This document shows, piece after piece, positions 23,011 through 31,119 of a DNA stretch of 64,000 nt (position 1 is the stretch's first letter; every line of letters starts with the position of its first letter). The DNA comes from Rhodothermales bacterium (lineage in GTDB: Bacteria; Bacteroidota; Rhodothermia; Rhodothermales; JAHQVL01). A program made the position numbers and the translations under genes. Location of the stretch: positions 248,001 to 312,000 of the forward strand of contig JAWKNW010000001.1 of assembly GCA_041391505.1 (NCBI GenBank). The letters run 5' to 3'. The notes below the pieces were generated by a model that saw only the letters and a program-made list of their open reading frames with translations, had not been told where the DNA came from and ran no database searches.

Positions 23011-25137
23011 CTACGTCGGATAAAACCGAGCGCCCTGCGCTGCCATGTCGCGCAGGCGAGGGACCGGCTCGAATCGCCGGCCATACGTTTGCTGCAACTC
23101 CTCCATGCGGCTGACGACGGCGGCCGCGCCGGCCGCATCGATGTAGCGGAAGGGTCCGCCGGTGAACGGCGGAAAACCGATCCCCATCACGGCGCCCAGA
23201 TCGCCGTCGACGGCTTTCTCGATGACGCCCTCCGCCAGACAGCGCACCGCTTCGTTCAGCATGAGCATCAGCGGCCGATCCTGCAGCACATCGACTGCCC
23301 ACGTCGCATCGCCCTTCCCCTTGAAAAATGTGTACGCCGTCGGGTCGACGCCGCGTCGCCTGCTCTTTCGCTTGTCGTAGCGATAGAAGCCGCTTCCGTT
23401 CTTCTTGCCCAGACGCCCCGCCTCATGCATCGCGACGACCGCGCGGCTGACGACGAACCCCGGACGGTGGGCGAACAGTGTTTCGCTGCTCTGGACAACA
23501 TGGGACGCGATGTCGAGCCCGACTTCGTCAAAGAGCCGTAACGGCCCCACCGGAAACCCTTTTTGCTGCAACGCCCGATCGATCGCATCGATGCCGGCGC
23601 CCTCATCCAGAAGCAGCAGCGCCTCGTTCATGTACGGCGCGAGGATCCGGTTGACGTAAAACCCCGGGCTATCCTTCACCACGATACACGTCTTCCCCTG
23701 CCGGATGCCAACCGCATACCCGGTAGCCAGGACCCAGTCCGCCGTATACGCGGTGCGGACGATCTCCAGCAGCGGCATCCGCGTCACAGGCGAAAAATAA
23801 TGCATCCCGATCACGCATTCGGGCCGGTCGGTGGCCTCGGCCATCTCGGTGATGGAGAGCGACGACGTGTTGGACGCCAGGATCATGTCGTTGCGCGCTT
23901 TCGCCAGGATGTCGGCGATCACGATTTGCTTCACGTCCATGCGCTCGACCACCGCCTCGATGGCGAGGTCAACCTGATCGAACCCTTCGTAGGACAACTG
24001 GCCACGCAGCCGGCCCAGGGTCTCCTCCGCCTCGATCGGCGTCAGGGCATGGTAGCGCACCTTCTTCTCCAGTTCCCGCCACATGGCGCTCCGGGCGTTC
24101 GCGAGCACATCCTCACGGATGTCCTTCAGCACCACCTCCATATCCTGCATCAGACTCACTTCGGCAATGCCCGCTCCCATGAAGCCGGCGCCGACCACCG
24201 CCAGCGTCTGAACGGGGCGCACTAGATCCGGATGGGGCGTTTTTTTGTTTTCGGTCACCGCGAAGAACAACCCGCGCATCGCGCGGCTCTCGGGTGATAG
24301 CAACAGCGGCTCGAATAGCTCCAGCTCGCGTTCGTAGCCCGCATCCACGCCCCTTTTGTACCCGGTTTCGACACAGTCGAGGATCGCCGGCACGGCGGGA
24401 TAGTTGCCGCGTGATTCGCGCAGGGCGCGCTTGCGGGCCTGACTGAAAAGGATGGACCGGCCGAGCGGATTGTCTTCCAGGAGCCGATCCATGAGCGAAC
24501 GCCGCGGCGAACGGGGCGCATCGCCGGCGGCCAGCCGGGTCGCATACACGGTGGCGGCATGGTGCAGTTTGTGCCGATCCACCAGATCGTCCACCAGCCC
24601 CATTTTTCTGGCCTGATGGGCGTAGACATTCCGCCCCGTCAGCATCATGTCGAGCGCGCGCTGTATCCCGACCTGCCGCGGCAGCCGCTGCGTGCCGCCG
24701 CCGCCCGGGAAAAGACCGAGCCTGACTTCCGGCAGCGCCAGGCGGGTGGTTGGATGGTTCGAGGCGATGCGGCCCCGGCAGGCCAGCGCCAGTTCGGTGC
24801 CCAGGCCCATGCACGCGCCGTGAATCGCCGCGACACAGGGCTTCGCGCTGCGCTCCAGGCGAAGCAGCGCGCGGTGTCCCAGCGCCTGTATCGGCCGAAA
24901 CGCCCCGGGTTGCTCGATGGCGAACGCCTTGATGTCCGCCCCTGCGATGAAGTTGTCCTTGCGACTGATCAGTACGATGGCCTTCACGGCGTCGTCCGCC
25001 TCGATGCGGTCGAATACAGTCGCCAGCACCTCGATCACCGCCGGCGAAATGATGTTCTGCGGCTCCAGACGGTGGTCGATCCAGAGGGTGGCGACGCCGT
25101 CGGCCTGTTCGATGGTGAGTACGTCTTCGATGTGCAT
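23011..25137 (-). CDS. fadJ: Fatty acid oxidation multifunctional protein (enoyl-CoA hydratase / 3-hydroxyacyl-CoA dehydrogenase)
   Basis: 708 residues. The N-terminal crotonase domain (1-190) has the two Glu of the hydratase site in MGLGTELALAC and LALPEVRLGLFPGGGGTQRL. The C-terminal NAD-binding domain starts at about 310 (GAGFMGAGIA), with the catalytic His in IGMHYFSPVTRMPLLE and ASNTSSLSI. It performs steps two and three of beta-oxidation. The start is 4 bp after the stop of the upstream thiolase gene, so the two form an operon as in fadIJ. Length matches FadJ/FadB. The assignment as J rather than B rests on gene order and the non-canonical thiolase partner. Confidence 0.93.
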   Translation of the reverse strand: MHIEDVLTIEQADGVATLWIDHRLEPQNIISPAVIEVLATVFDRIEADDAVKAIVLISRKDNFIAGADIKAFAIEQPGAFRPIQALGHRALLRLERSAKPCVAAIHGACMGLGTELALACRGRIASNHPTTRLALPEVRLGLFPGGGGTQRLPRQVGIQRALDMMLTGRNVYAHQARKMGLVDDLVDRHKLHHAATVYATRLAAGDAPRSPRRSLMDRLLEDNPLGRSILFSQARKRALRESRGNYPAVPAILDCVETGYKRGVDAGYERELELFEPLLLSPESRAMRGLFFAVTENKKTPHPDLVRPVQTLAVVGAGFMGAGIAEVSLMQDMEVVLKDIREDVLANARSAMWRELEKKVRYHALTPIEAEETLGRLRGQLSYEGFDQVDLAIEAVVERMDVKQIVIADILAKARNDMILASNTSSLSITEMAEATDRPECVIGMHYFSPVTRMPLLEIVRTAYTADWVLATGYAVGIRQGKTCIVVKDSPGFYVNRILAPYMNEALLLLDEGAGIDAIDRALQQKGFPVGPLRLFDEVGLDIASHVVQSSETLFAHRPGFVVSRAVVAMHEAGRLGKKNGSGFYRYDKRKSRRRGVDPTAYTFFKGKGDATWAVDVLQDRPLMLMLNEAVRCLAEGVIEKAVDGDLGAVMGIGFPPFTGGPFRYIDAAGAAAVVSRMEELQQTYGRRFEPVPRLRDMAAQGARFYPT

Positions 25138-25141
25138 GGCG

Positions 25142-26428
25142 TCAGGCCCCGTAGCGTTTAATCACCATGGCATGGCCCTGCGCGCCGGCGGCGCAGGCGG
25201 CGAGCAGGCCGACGGTGCCGCCCTCATGGCGCAGTCGATTCGCCGTCGTGGTCATGAGCCGTGCCCCCGTGGCCCCGAACGGATGGCCGATGGATAACGA
25301 GCCCCCCCACTGGTTGAACCGATCCATATCGATCCGGCCGACCGCCCGATCTCGACCGAGATGGCGGCGCGCAAAGTCATCCGACGCGAGGGCTTCGAGG
25401 TTCGCCAGGATCTGGCCGGCAAACGCTTCATGAAACTCGATGACGTTGAAGTCCGACAGCGTCATGCCCACGCGGTCCAGCAACCGGGAGACGGCGTACG
25501 TCGGCCCAAGCAGCAAGGCGTCGGTCAGATCCTGACCGGTAAACGTAAAATCGATCACCTCGGCGAGCGGCTCGAAACCGAGTTCGCGCGCCGCGTCTTC
25601 GCTCATGAGCAACACGGCGGCGGCGCCATCCGTCAGGAATGAGGAATTGGCCGCCGTCAGGGTACCGTAACGCCGGTCGAACACGGGTTTCAGGCGCGCC
25701 ACCTGTTCGATGCTCGTGTCCGCGCGGATGCCGTTGTCGCTGTCGATCGATGCGAAGGCCGGCGGCAGGGCGACGGGCACGATCTCGTGGGCGAGGTGGC
25801 CGGCCTCCCGGGCGCCCGCCGCCAGGTGGTGCGAGCGGACGGCGTATGCATCCTGCGCCTCGCGCGTGATGCCGAAACGGGCGGCCATGATGTCACAGTC
25901 CTCCCCCATGACGCGCCCCGTACTATACTCCGCCACCCTGGGCCGTTCCGGCATGAAGTCGGCCGGCCTGAGGGAAAACAGAAACCGGGCGTAGTCTACG
26001 ATCCCGTTCAGCTTCTGGGCGCGAAAGAGCTTGTTGCGCATCGCCTTGCGAAACGAGATCGGCGTGTCGGATGCGTTGTCGACGCCGCCGGCGATGACGA
26101 CGTCCGAGCGGCCGGTCGCGATTTCCAGACAGGCGTCGGCGATGGCGCGATTGGCGGATATGCAGGCTTGCGTCACCGTGTGACACGGCGTGCGTGCCGG
26201 CACGCCGGCGGCAATCGAGGCCTCGCGCGCCACGTTGGGTGTCTGGATGTTCGAGATGACGTTGCCGAAGACGACCTGCTCTATGCGCTCGGCCGCGAGC
26301 CCGGTCCGATCCAGCAGCCCTTTGATGGCGAACTGTCCCAGCCGGTAGGACATTACATCCAGGTAGGCCGTGCCGGCGCGCAGGAACGGCGTTCGGCATC
26401 CATCGACGAGTACGACCTTTCGCGGCAT
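25142..26428 (-). CDS. fadI: Acetyl-CoA acyltransferase (3-ketoacyl-CoA thiolase)
   Basis: 428 residues. The nucleophilic Cys lies in TVTQACISANRAI, the catalytic His in NVIEFHEAFAGQ and SLSIGHPFGATGAR, and the second Cys in LLAACAAGAQGHAMV. It cleaves 3-ketoacyl-CoA to acetyl-CoA plus a shortened acyl-CoA. It is the first gene of the operon with fadJ. The long insert between Cys and His motifs, giving over 420 residues, fits FadI rather than the roughly 390-residue FadA. Confidence 0.92.
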   Translation of the reverse strand: MPRKVVLVDGCRTPFLRAGTAYLDVMSYRLGQFAIKGLLDRTGLAAERIEQVVFGNVISNIQTPNVAREASIAAGVPARTPCHTVTQACISANRAIADACLEIATGRSDVVIAGGVDNASDTPISFRKAMRNKLFRAQKLNGIVDYARFLFSLRPADFMPERPRVAEYSTGRVMGEDCDIMAARFGITREAQDAYAVRSHHLAAGAREAGHLAHEIVPVALPPAFASIDSDNGIRADTSIEQVARLKPVFDRRYGTLTAANSSFLTDGAAAVLLMSEDAARELGFEPLAEVIDFTFTGQDLTDALLLGPTYAVSRLLDRVGMTLSDFNVIEFHEAFAGQILANLEALASDDFARRHLGRDRAVGRIDMDRFNQWGGSLSIGHPFGATGARLMTTTANRLRHEGGTVGLLAACAAGAQGHAMVIKRYGA

Positions 26429-26530
26429 CGTGGGGATTCAGGTGTGGGTTCGAAAGGAACCCATAATACTGTTGCGCCGGCCGCAAGCGCAAAAGAGGCG
26501 TGCCTGCGACACGTCATTCCCGATCGATCC

Positions 26531-26571
26531 TAAAAAAAGAAAGCCCTCCCCCGCAACGCGGAAGAGGGCCT
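26531..26571 (-). terminator. Rho-independent terminator of recA
   Basis: Read on the minus strand, a GC-rich stem around GCCCTC/GAGGGC (26543-26569) is followed by TTTCTTTTTTT (26541-26531). It lies 33 bp beyond the recA stop. Confidence 0.8.
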
Positions 26572-26603
26572 GATGCTCACGGAGCCAGGCGTTGAGCCCA
26601 GAA

Positions 26604-27665
26604 TTAATCGTCGTAGGAATCGTCCTCTCCATTCGAGGATGCACCGCCTTTGGGCTTGTTGCCTTCCGCATCCACCCCCATCGCATCCTTGACGCGTTTC
26701 TTGATTTCTTCCTGCACGGCGGCGGATTCGCGCAGCCAGTTTTTCGTGGCCTCGCGCCCCTGGCCGATCTTCTGATCGCCGTAGGCATACCAGGCGCCAC
26801 TTTTCTGGATGATCTCGAAGCTGACCGCGAGGTCGATCAGTTCGCCGATGGCCGAGATGCCTTCGCCGTAGATGATATCGAATTCCGCCTCACGGAACGG
26901 CGGCGCCACCTTGTTCTTCACCACCTTGACGCGGGTTCGGTTGCCGACCACTTCCGTCCCCTCCTTGATGGCGCCGATGCGGCGGATGTCCATCCGGACG
27001 GAGGCGTAAAACTTCAGCGCCCGGCCACCGGTCGTCGTTTCCGGATTGCCGAACATCACCCCGATCTTCTCACGGATCTGGTTGATGAAGATCAGCACCG
27101 TCTTCGTGCGGTTGATGGTGCCGGTGAGTTTACGCATGGCCTGGCTCATGAGCCGGGCCTGGAGGCCCATGCTGCTGTCGCCCATGTCGCCTTCGAGTTC
27201 AGACTGCGGGACGAGCGCCGCGACCGAGTCGATCACCACCACGTCAAGCGCGCCGCTGCGCACGAGCATGTCGCAGATGTTGAGCGCCTGCTCGCCGGCA
27301 TCGGGTTGCGAAACCAGCAGGTTATCAACGTCCACCCCCAGCTTCTTCGCGTAGGTGGCGTCGAACGCATGCTCGGCGTCGATGAAGGCGCAGGCCCCGC
27401 CGGCCTTCTGCGCTTCGGCCAGGATGTGCGTCGCAAGCGTCGTTTTACCCGACGATTCCGGGCCGTAGATTTCGATGATGCGCCCGCGAGGCACGCCCCA
27501 AACGCCCAGGGCGGCATCCAGCGCGAGCGAGCCCGTCGAAATCGACTCCACGGCCACGATCGGCGCATCGCCCAGGCGCATGATCGCCCCCTTGCCGAAC
27601 TGTTTCTCGATCTGCTTGACGGCCAGGTCCAGCGCTTTCTGCTTCGGTGATTCGGTTGCTGCCAT
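26604..27665 (-). CDS. recA: RecA recombinase
   Basis: 353 residues. An ATP-dependent strand-exchange protein and coprotease for SOS repressors. Walker A is GPESSGKTT (about 67-75), Walker B VVVIDSVAAL, and loop L2 contains FINQIREKIGVMFGNPETT. The acidic C-terminal tail ends NGEDDSYDD as in many RecA proteins. No LexA box of a type I recognise is visible in the upstream 70 bp. It is a monocistronic unit closed by the terminator at 26531-26571. Confidence 0.99.
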   Translation of the reverse strand: MAATESPKQKALDLAVKQIEKQFGKGAIMRLGDAPIVAVESISTGSLALDAALGVWGVPRGRIIEIYGPESSGKTTLATHILAEAQKAGGACAFIDAEHAFDATYAKKLGVDVDNLLVSQPDAGEQALNICDMLVRSGALDVVVIDSVAALVPQSELEGDMGDSSMGLQARLMSQAMRKLTGTINRTKTVLIFINQIREKIGVMFGNPETTTGGRALKFYASVRMDIRRIGAIKEGTEVVGNRTRVKVVKNKVAPPFREAEFDIIYGEGISAIGELIDLAVSFEIIQKSGAWYAYGDQKIGQGREATKNWLRESAAVQEEIKKRVKDAMGVDAEGNKPKGGASSNGEDDSYDD

Positions 27666-27960
27666 GAGTATGTGTGTTTTGGGGTAAATGGGCTGTGTTC
27701 AGGTTGTCGATACCCAGGATACACCGCGCGAGTGTCATCTGTGTGTCATAGCCCTGAAGCCCGCGTCAGACCTTTTTTCGAATGGTCCCATCGCGTGACC
27801 CTTCGCGCCGCCTTCGCCCGGCAACCGGGCGCCTGCCGTCGCCGGCCTGCGGCATTGCGGGGGGCATACTAACATAAATCGCACATATTTACAAGCGGGT
27901 GGTGTTTTTTCATATAGACACCGCCCCGCCCCCCGGCATACCTTCCCGCGCGAACTTTTT
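27666..27960. other. recA upstream region, no gene
   Basis: This 295-bp stretch carries the recA promoter, which I could not place with confidence. Apparent reading frames across it continue into the repeat block at 27961-28205 and lack family character. No tRNA or small RNA structure was recognised. Confidence 0.4.
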
Positions 27961-28205
27961 TGCGAGGGATGCGGGATGCAAGATGCGGGATGCAAGATGC
28001 GGGATGCAGGATGCAGGATCAACGACCCGGTTTTCCGAAAATCCGGCATCCAACATCCTCCATCCAAATTCCCGCATCCCGCATCCCCCATCCTGCATCC
28101 TGCATCCAACATCCCCCATCCAACATCCCCCATCCAACATCCTGCATCCAACATCCTCCATCCGAATTCCCGCATCCAAATTCCCGCCTCCCCCATCCCC
28201 CACCC
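27961..28205. repeat. GATGC/GCATCC inverted low-complexity repeat block
   Basis: Bases 27961-28018 are tandem 7-9-bp units of the form GGATGCR (GGATGCGGGATGCAAGATGC-like). From about 28047 to 28200 the complementary motif repeats (CATCCAACATCCCCCATCC-like). Between them is a small hairpin (CCGGTTTTCCGAAAATCCGG at 28029-28048). The two arms can pair into a long imperfect cruciform between recA and the cinA stop. Reading frames here are artefacts of the repeat. Confidence 0.8.
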
Positions 28206-29453
28206 TTACAGCAGCTTTTTCCTCAGCATGTCCAGCACGGTCGTGCTGGCGTATTGCTTGTTCGAGAGGCGGTCGCGGTGGGATTCGATGAGCCGCGCTT
28301 CCGCGCTGAGGGCGTCCGCGTAGCCGACCCAGATGGTCCCGACCGGCTTCTCGGGCGTGCCGCCGCCGGGGCCCATGATACCGGTGGACGACAGGCCGAT
28401 GTCGGCGCCCAGGAGGCTTCGCACGCCCTGCGCCATCTGGATCGCCACCTGCTCGCTCACGGCTCCCTCGGCGCGCAGTACCTCGTCGGACACCCCCAGC
28501 ACCGTGCTCTTTACGCTGTTGCAGTACGCGACGACCCCCCCGCGAAAATAATCGGAGGCCCCGCTCACGTTGGTGATCCGGTCGCCGATGAGCCCGCCGG
28601 TGCAGCTCTCCGCGGTTGCCACGGTGAGGCCCTTTTCGCGCAGCAGCCGGCCGATCGCCTGCTCCAGCACCTCTTCGTCCACCCCCACCACATGGTGCCC
28701 CAGCCGCTCGCGGACGCGCACCGCAAACTCTTCTACCTGGCGCAGCGCCTCCGCCGCCTCGTCCGCGAACGCCGTGATGCGCAGCCGCACACTCCCGAGG
28801 TCGGGCAGAAACGCAAGACGCTGGCGCGGGCCGAGGCCCGTCACGATCTCGCCCAGTCGTTCCGCCAGATGCGACTCCCCGATCCCCACGGTGTGGATCG
28901 TGAGATGTTTGAAATTCCGGAGCCGGCCGGTCCGGGTCAGCCGGGGCAGCAGGTGATCCGCGGTGAGCCGTTTCATCTCCCGGGGGACGCCCGGGCACAC
29001 GAACAGCAGGCCCTCCTTGCCGCGCGCGACGCCGTCGTACCACAGTCCGGGCGCCGTCCCCACCGGATTGTGGAGCACTTCGCATCCTGCCGGCACCAGC
29101 GCCTGCGCGCGGTTGCTTTCCGGCATGGTGCGCTTGAACCGATCGAAAATGCCCTGGATGTGTTCGAGGATTTCTGGATGAAAGACGAGATCGCCGCCCA
29201 GAAAAGCCGCGATCGCCTCACGGGTCACGTCGTCGTGGGTGGGCCCGAGTCCGCCCGTGATGACGACCACGTCCGCCTCCGCCCAGGCCCGCGCGATGGC
29301 CGCCTCGATGGCCGGCTGCTCGTCCGGCACCGTGATGGTCTGGGCAACCGTCACGCCGTAGAGGGTGAGCTGTTCGCCAAGCCAGGATACATTGGTATTA
29401 ACGACCTGACCGATCAGGAGCTCGTCGCCGACCGTGATGATGTGTGCGTGCAT
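28206..29453 (-). CDS. cinA: CinA-family nicotinamide-nucleotide amidase
   Basis: 415 residues, the usual full length. The N-terminal molybdopterin-binding-like domain (1-170) has ITVGDELLIGQ and ITGGLGPTHDDVT. The C-terminal CinA domain has ATAESCTGGLIGDRIT and SSTGIMGPGGGTPEKPVG. Family members deamidate NMN and may hydrolyse ADP-ribose. It is the last gene of a pgsA-pyrE-cinA cluster. In other bacteria cinA is often next to recA and pgsA, so this arrangement is conserved apart from the repeat block inserted between cinA and recA. Confidence 0.97.
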   Translation of the reverse strand: MHAHIITVGDELLIGQVVNTNVSWLGEQLTLYGVTVAQTITVPDEQPAIEAAIARAWAEADVVVITGGLGPTHDDVTREAIAAFLGGDLVFHPEILEHIQGIFDRFKRTMPESNRAQALVPAGCEVLHNPVGTAPGLWYDGVARGKEGLLFVCPGVPREMKRLTADHLLPRLTRTGRLRNFKHLTIHTVGIGESHLAERLGEIVTGLGPRQRLAFLPDLGSVRLRITAFADEAAEALRQVEEFAVRVRERLGHHVVGVDEEVLEQAIGRLLREKGLTVATAESCTGGLIGDRITNVSGASDYFRGGVVAYCNSVKSTVLGVSDEVLRAEGAVSEQVAIQMAQGVRSLLGADIGLSSTGIMGPGGGTPEKPVGTIWVGYADALSAEARLIESHRDRLSNKQYASTTVLDMLRKKLL

Positions 29454-29502
29454 AAGGGGAAGAAAAAACGTCCAGATCCAAACATTCAGCCGCGGTTCGG
29501 CC

Positions 29503-30150
29503 TCAATGCGCGGCGCTCCACGCCTTGGGGTCGCGTCGCCAGGTATCCAGCACCGACTTGGAGGCGGCGGGAATGCGCCCTTCCTCGGCGGCTACATCCA
29601 TGAGCGCCGCGAACGTCGTCAGGGTGTGGGCCGGGATGCCGGCCTCGGCAAACAGCGTTTTCGCCTCGGGAAATCCATAGGAGAAGATGCCCAGCACCGC
29701 CAGCACCCGGGCGCCGGCCTCGCGGAGCGCCTGTACGGCAGCCATCGACGAGCCCCCGGTGGAGATCAGGTCCTCGATGACGACCACGGCCCGTCCGGGC
29801 TCGAGCAGGCCCTCGATCTGGTTCTGCCGGCCATGCTCCTTGGGCTTCGACCGGACGTACACCATCGGCACACCGAGTGTATCGGCCAGCCAGGCGGCAT
29901 GCGGGATGCCGGCCGTGGCGGTGCCGGCGATCACCTCGGGGGCCAGACCGTGTTCGGCGATGAGATCGCGGAATCCTTCGGCGATCTGCCGGCGGATCGC
30001 GGGATAGGCCATCGTGAGGCGGTTGTCGCAATAGATCGGCGACCGAAGACCCGAGGCCCAGGTGAACGGCGCATCGGGCGAGAGCGCAACGGCGCCGATG
30101 GAGAGGAGCGCGCCGGCGATTTTTCGCTCGCGCAACGATTGATCGGACAT
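29503..30150 (-). CDS. pyrE: Orotate phosphoribosyltransferase
   Basis: 215 residues from ATG 30150, whose A is shared with the pgsA stop (ATGA overlap); a 16-residue upstream extension is rejected. It makes OMP from orotate and PRPP in pyrimidine synthesis. The PRPP-binding motif is VVVIEDLISTGGSS, and GTATAGIPHAAWLA and YVRSKPKEHG are typical substrate-binding segments. Confidence 0.95.
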   Translation of the reverse strand: MSDQSLRERKIAGALLSIGAVALSPDAPFTWASGLRSPIYCDNRLTMAYPAIRRQIAEGFRDLIAEHGLAPEVIAGTATAGIPHAAWLADTLGVPMVYVRSKPKEHGRQNQIEGLLEPGRAVVVIEDLISTGGSSMAAVQALREAGARVLAVLGIFSYGFPEAKTLFAEAGIPAHTLTTFAALMDVAAEEGRIPAASKSVLDTWRRDPKAWSAAH

Positions 30151-30725
30151 CACGTCGTGCCTACTTCTCGGTTCATGGCGTACACGATTCCGGTCCACAC
30201 CGTAAAGGCCACGGTGAACAGCAGACAGGCGTACGGTATCCAGCTGCCCAGCAGCCAGTCCGCAAACTCGCCCACGGCCCCTTTCACCTTGGTCATCGTC
30301 ATGAGCAGCAGGGTGGCGATCAGGAAGGTGAGCTGGACCGTCGTTTTCGCCTTGGCCATCGGCAGCGTCCGGAGGCTGCGGCCTCGGGATTCATGCCATG
30401 CCCGCAGCCCGGTGACCATGGCATCGCGCGCCGCAATGAGCGCCACCGCCCACCAGGGGACGATATGGGGGATCAGCAGGGCCAGCGCGGCGAAAGTCCC
30501 GAGCACCAGCACCTTGTCCGCGAAGGGGTCGAGAAACTGCCCCAGCCGGGAGCGCACCGCGTAGGACCGGGCGAGCTTCCCATCGTAGTAATCCGAGATC
30601 GCCGCGATGACGAAGACGAGGAGCGCCCCCAACCGGCCGGCGAAAGACTCGGAAAAAAGTAAGACGAGCACCACGGGCGTGAGGACGATCCGGGCGATCG
30701 TTATGGCGTTGGGAACGTTCTTCAT
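30150..30725 (-). CDS. pgsA: CDP-alcohol phosphatidyltransferase (phosphatidylglycerophosphate synthase)
   Basis: 191 residues from ATG 30725 (MKNVPNAITIARIVLTP, the classical PgsA start); ATG 30746 is an alternative. The catalytic motif D-G-x2-A-R-x8-G-x3-D-x3-D is intact (DGKLARSYAVRSRLGQFLD then FADK). Five to six membrane helices. It makes phosphatidylglycerophosphate for anionic phospholipids. Its stop overlaps the pyrE start, so the two are translationally coupled. Confidence 0.93.
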   Translation of the reverse strand: MKNVPNAITIARIVLTPVVLVLLFSESFAGRLGALLVFVIAAISDYYDGKLARSYAVRSRLGQFLDPFADKVLVLGTFAALALLIPHIVPWWAVALIAARDAMVTGLRAWHESRGRSLRTLPMAKAKTTVQLTFLIATLLLMTMTKVKGAVGEFADWLLGSWIPYACLLFTVAFTVWTGIVYAMNREVGTT

Positions 30726-30961
30726 GTACACCGGACTACTGCTCATAGCGAGAATATAAGATACCCACGCCAGGGTTGCCGCCACGCGCTTCGTTTAAAA
30801 TCCATCGGTCCCGGTAAAACGAGCCCCGGCCGGCCGGCCCCGCAACGGCTCGGGACCTGTCGGCCGAGCCGGATGCGGGCCGCGCGCCTGTCAGCCGGCG
30901 TCCGCCAGAGCGTCGCAGTAAGCCCTATTTTTCCGGCGTTTTCGGGTGGGTCCTGACAGAG

Positions 30962-30977
30962 TGGCGCACTTTTTACA
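30962..30977 (+). promoter_or_regulatory. Possible -24/-12 (sigma54-like) promoter before dnaK
   Basis: The roughly 330-bp gap before dnaK holds no gene. TGGCGCACTTTTTACA matches the spacing of a -24 TGGC / -12 element, with A in place of the invariant G in the -12 box. It is preceded by CCTGACAGAG. No CIRCE repeat was found. The 140-nt leader that would result makes this tentative. Confidence 0.25.
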
Positions 30978-31119
30978 ATGGCATCTTTCTTGAGGAATGC
31001 CGCTGCGTACAGCAACTCCGAAGACAGGTTGCATGAAATGTTGACGCTGAGGGCCGGCGCGAAGCCACGCGCAGTACCCGTCAGACGTATCGTTCATCGA
31101 TAGAAAAGAAACGGATACA

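Noticed and set aside
27960..29603. 547-codon plus-strand frame across the GATGC repeat and cinA
   Set aside because: Starts inside low-complexity repeats and is antisense to a full-length CinA.
30786..31119. CIRCE / HrcA operator before dnaK
   Set aside because: No TTAGCACTC-N9-GAGTGCTAA or close variant is present.
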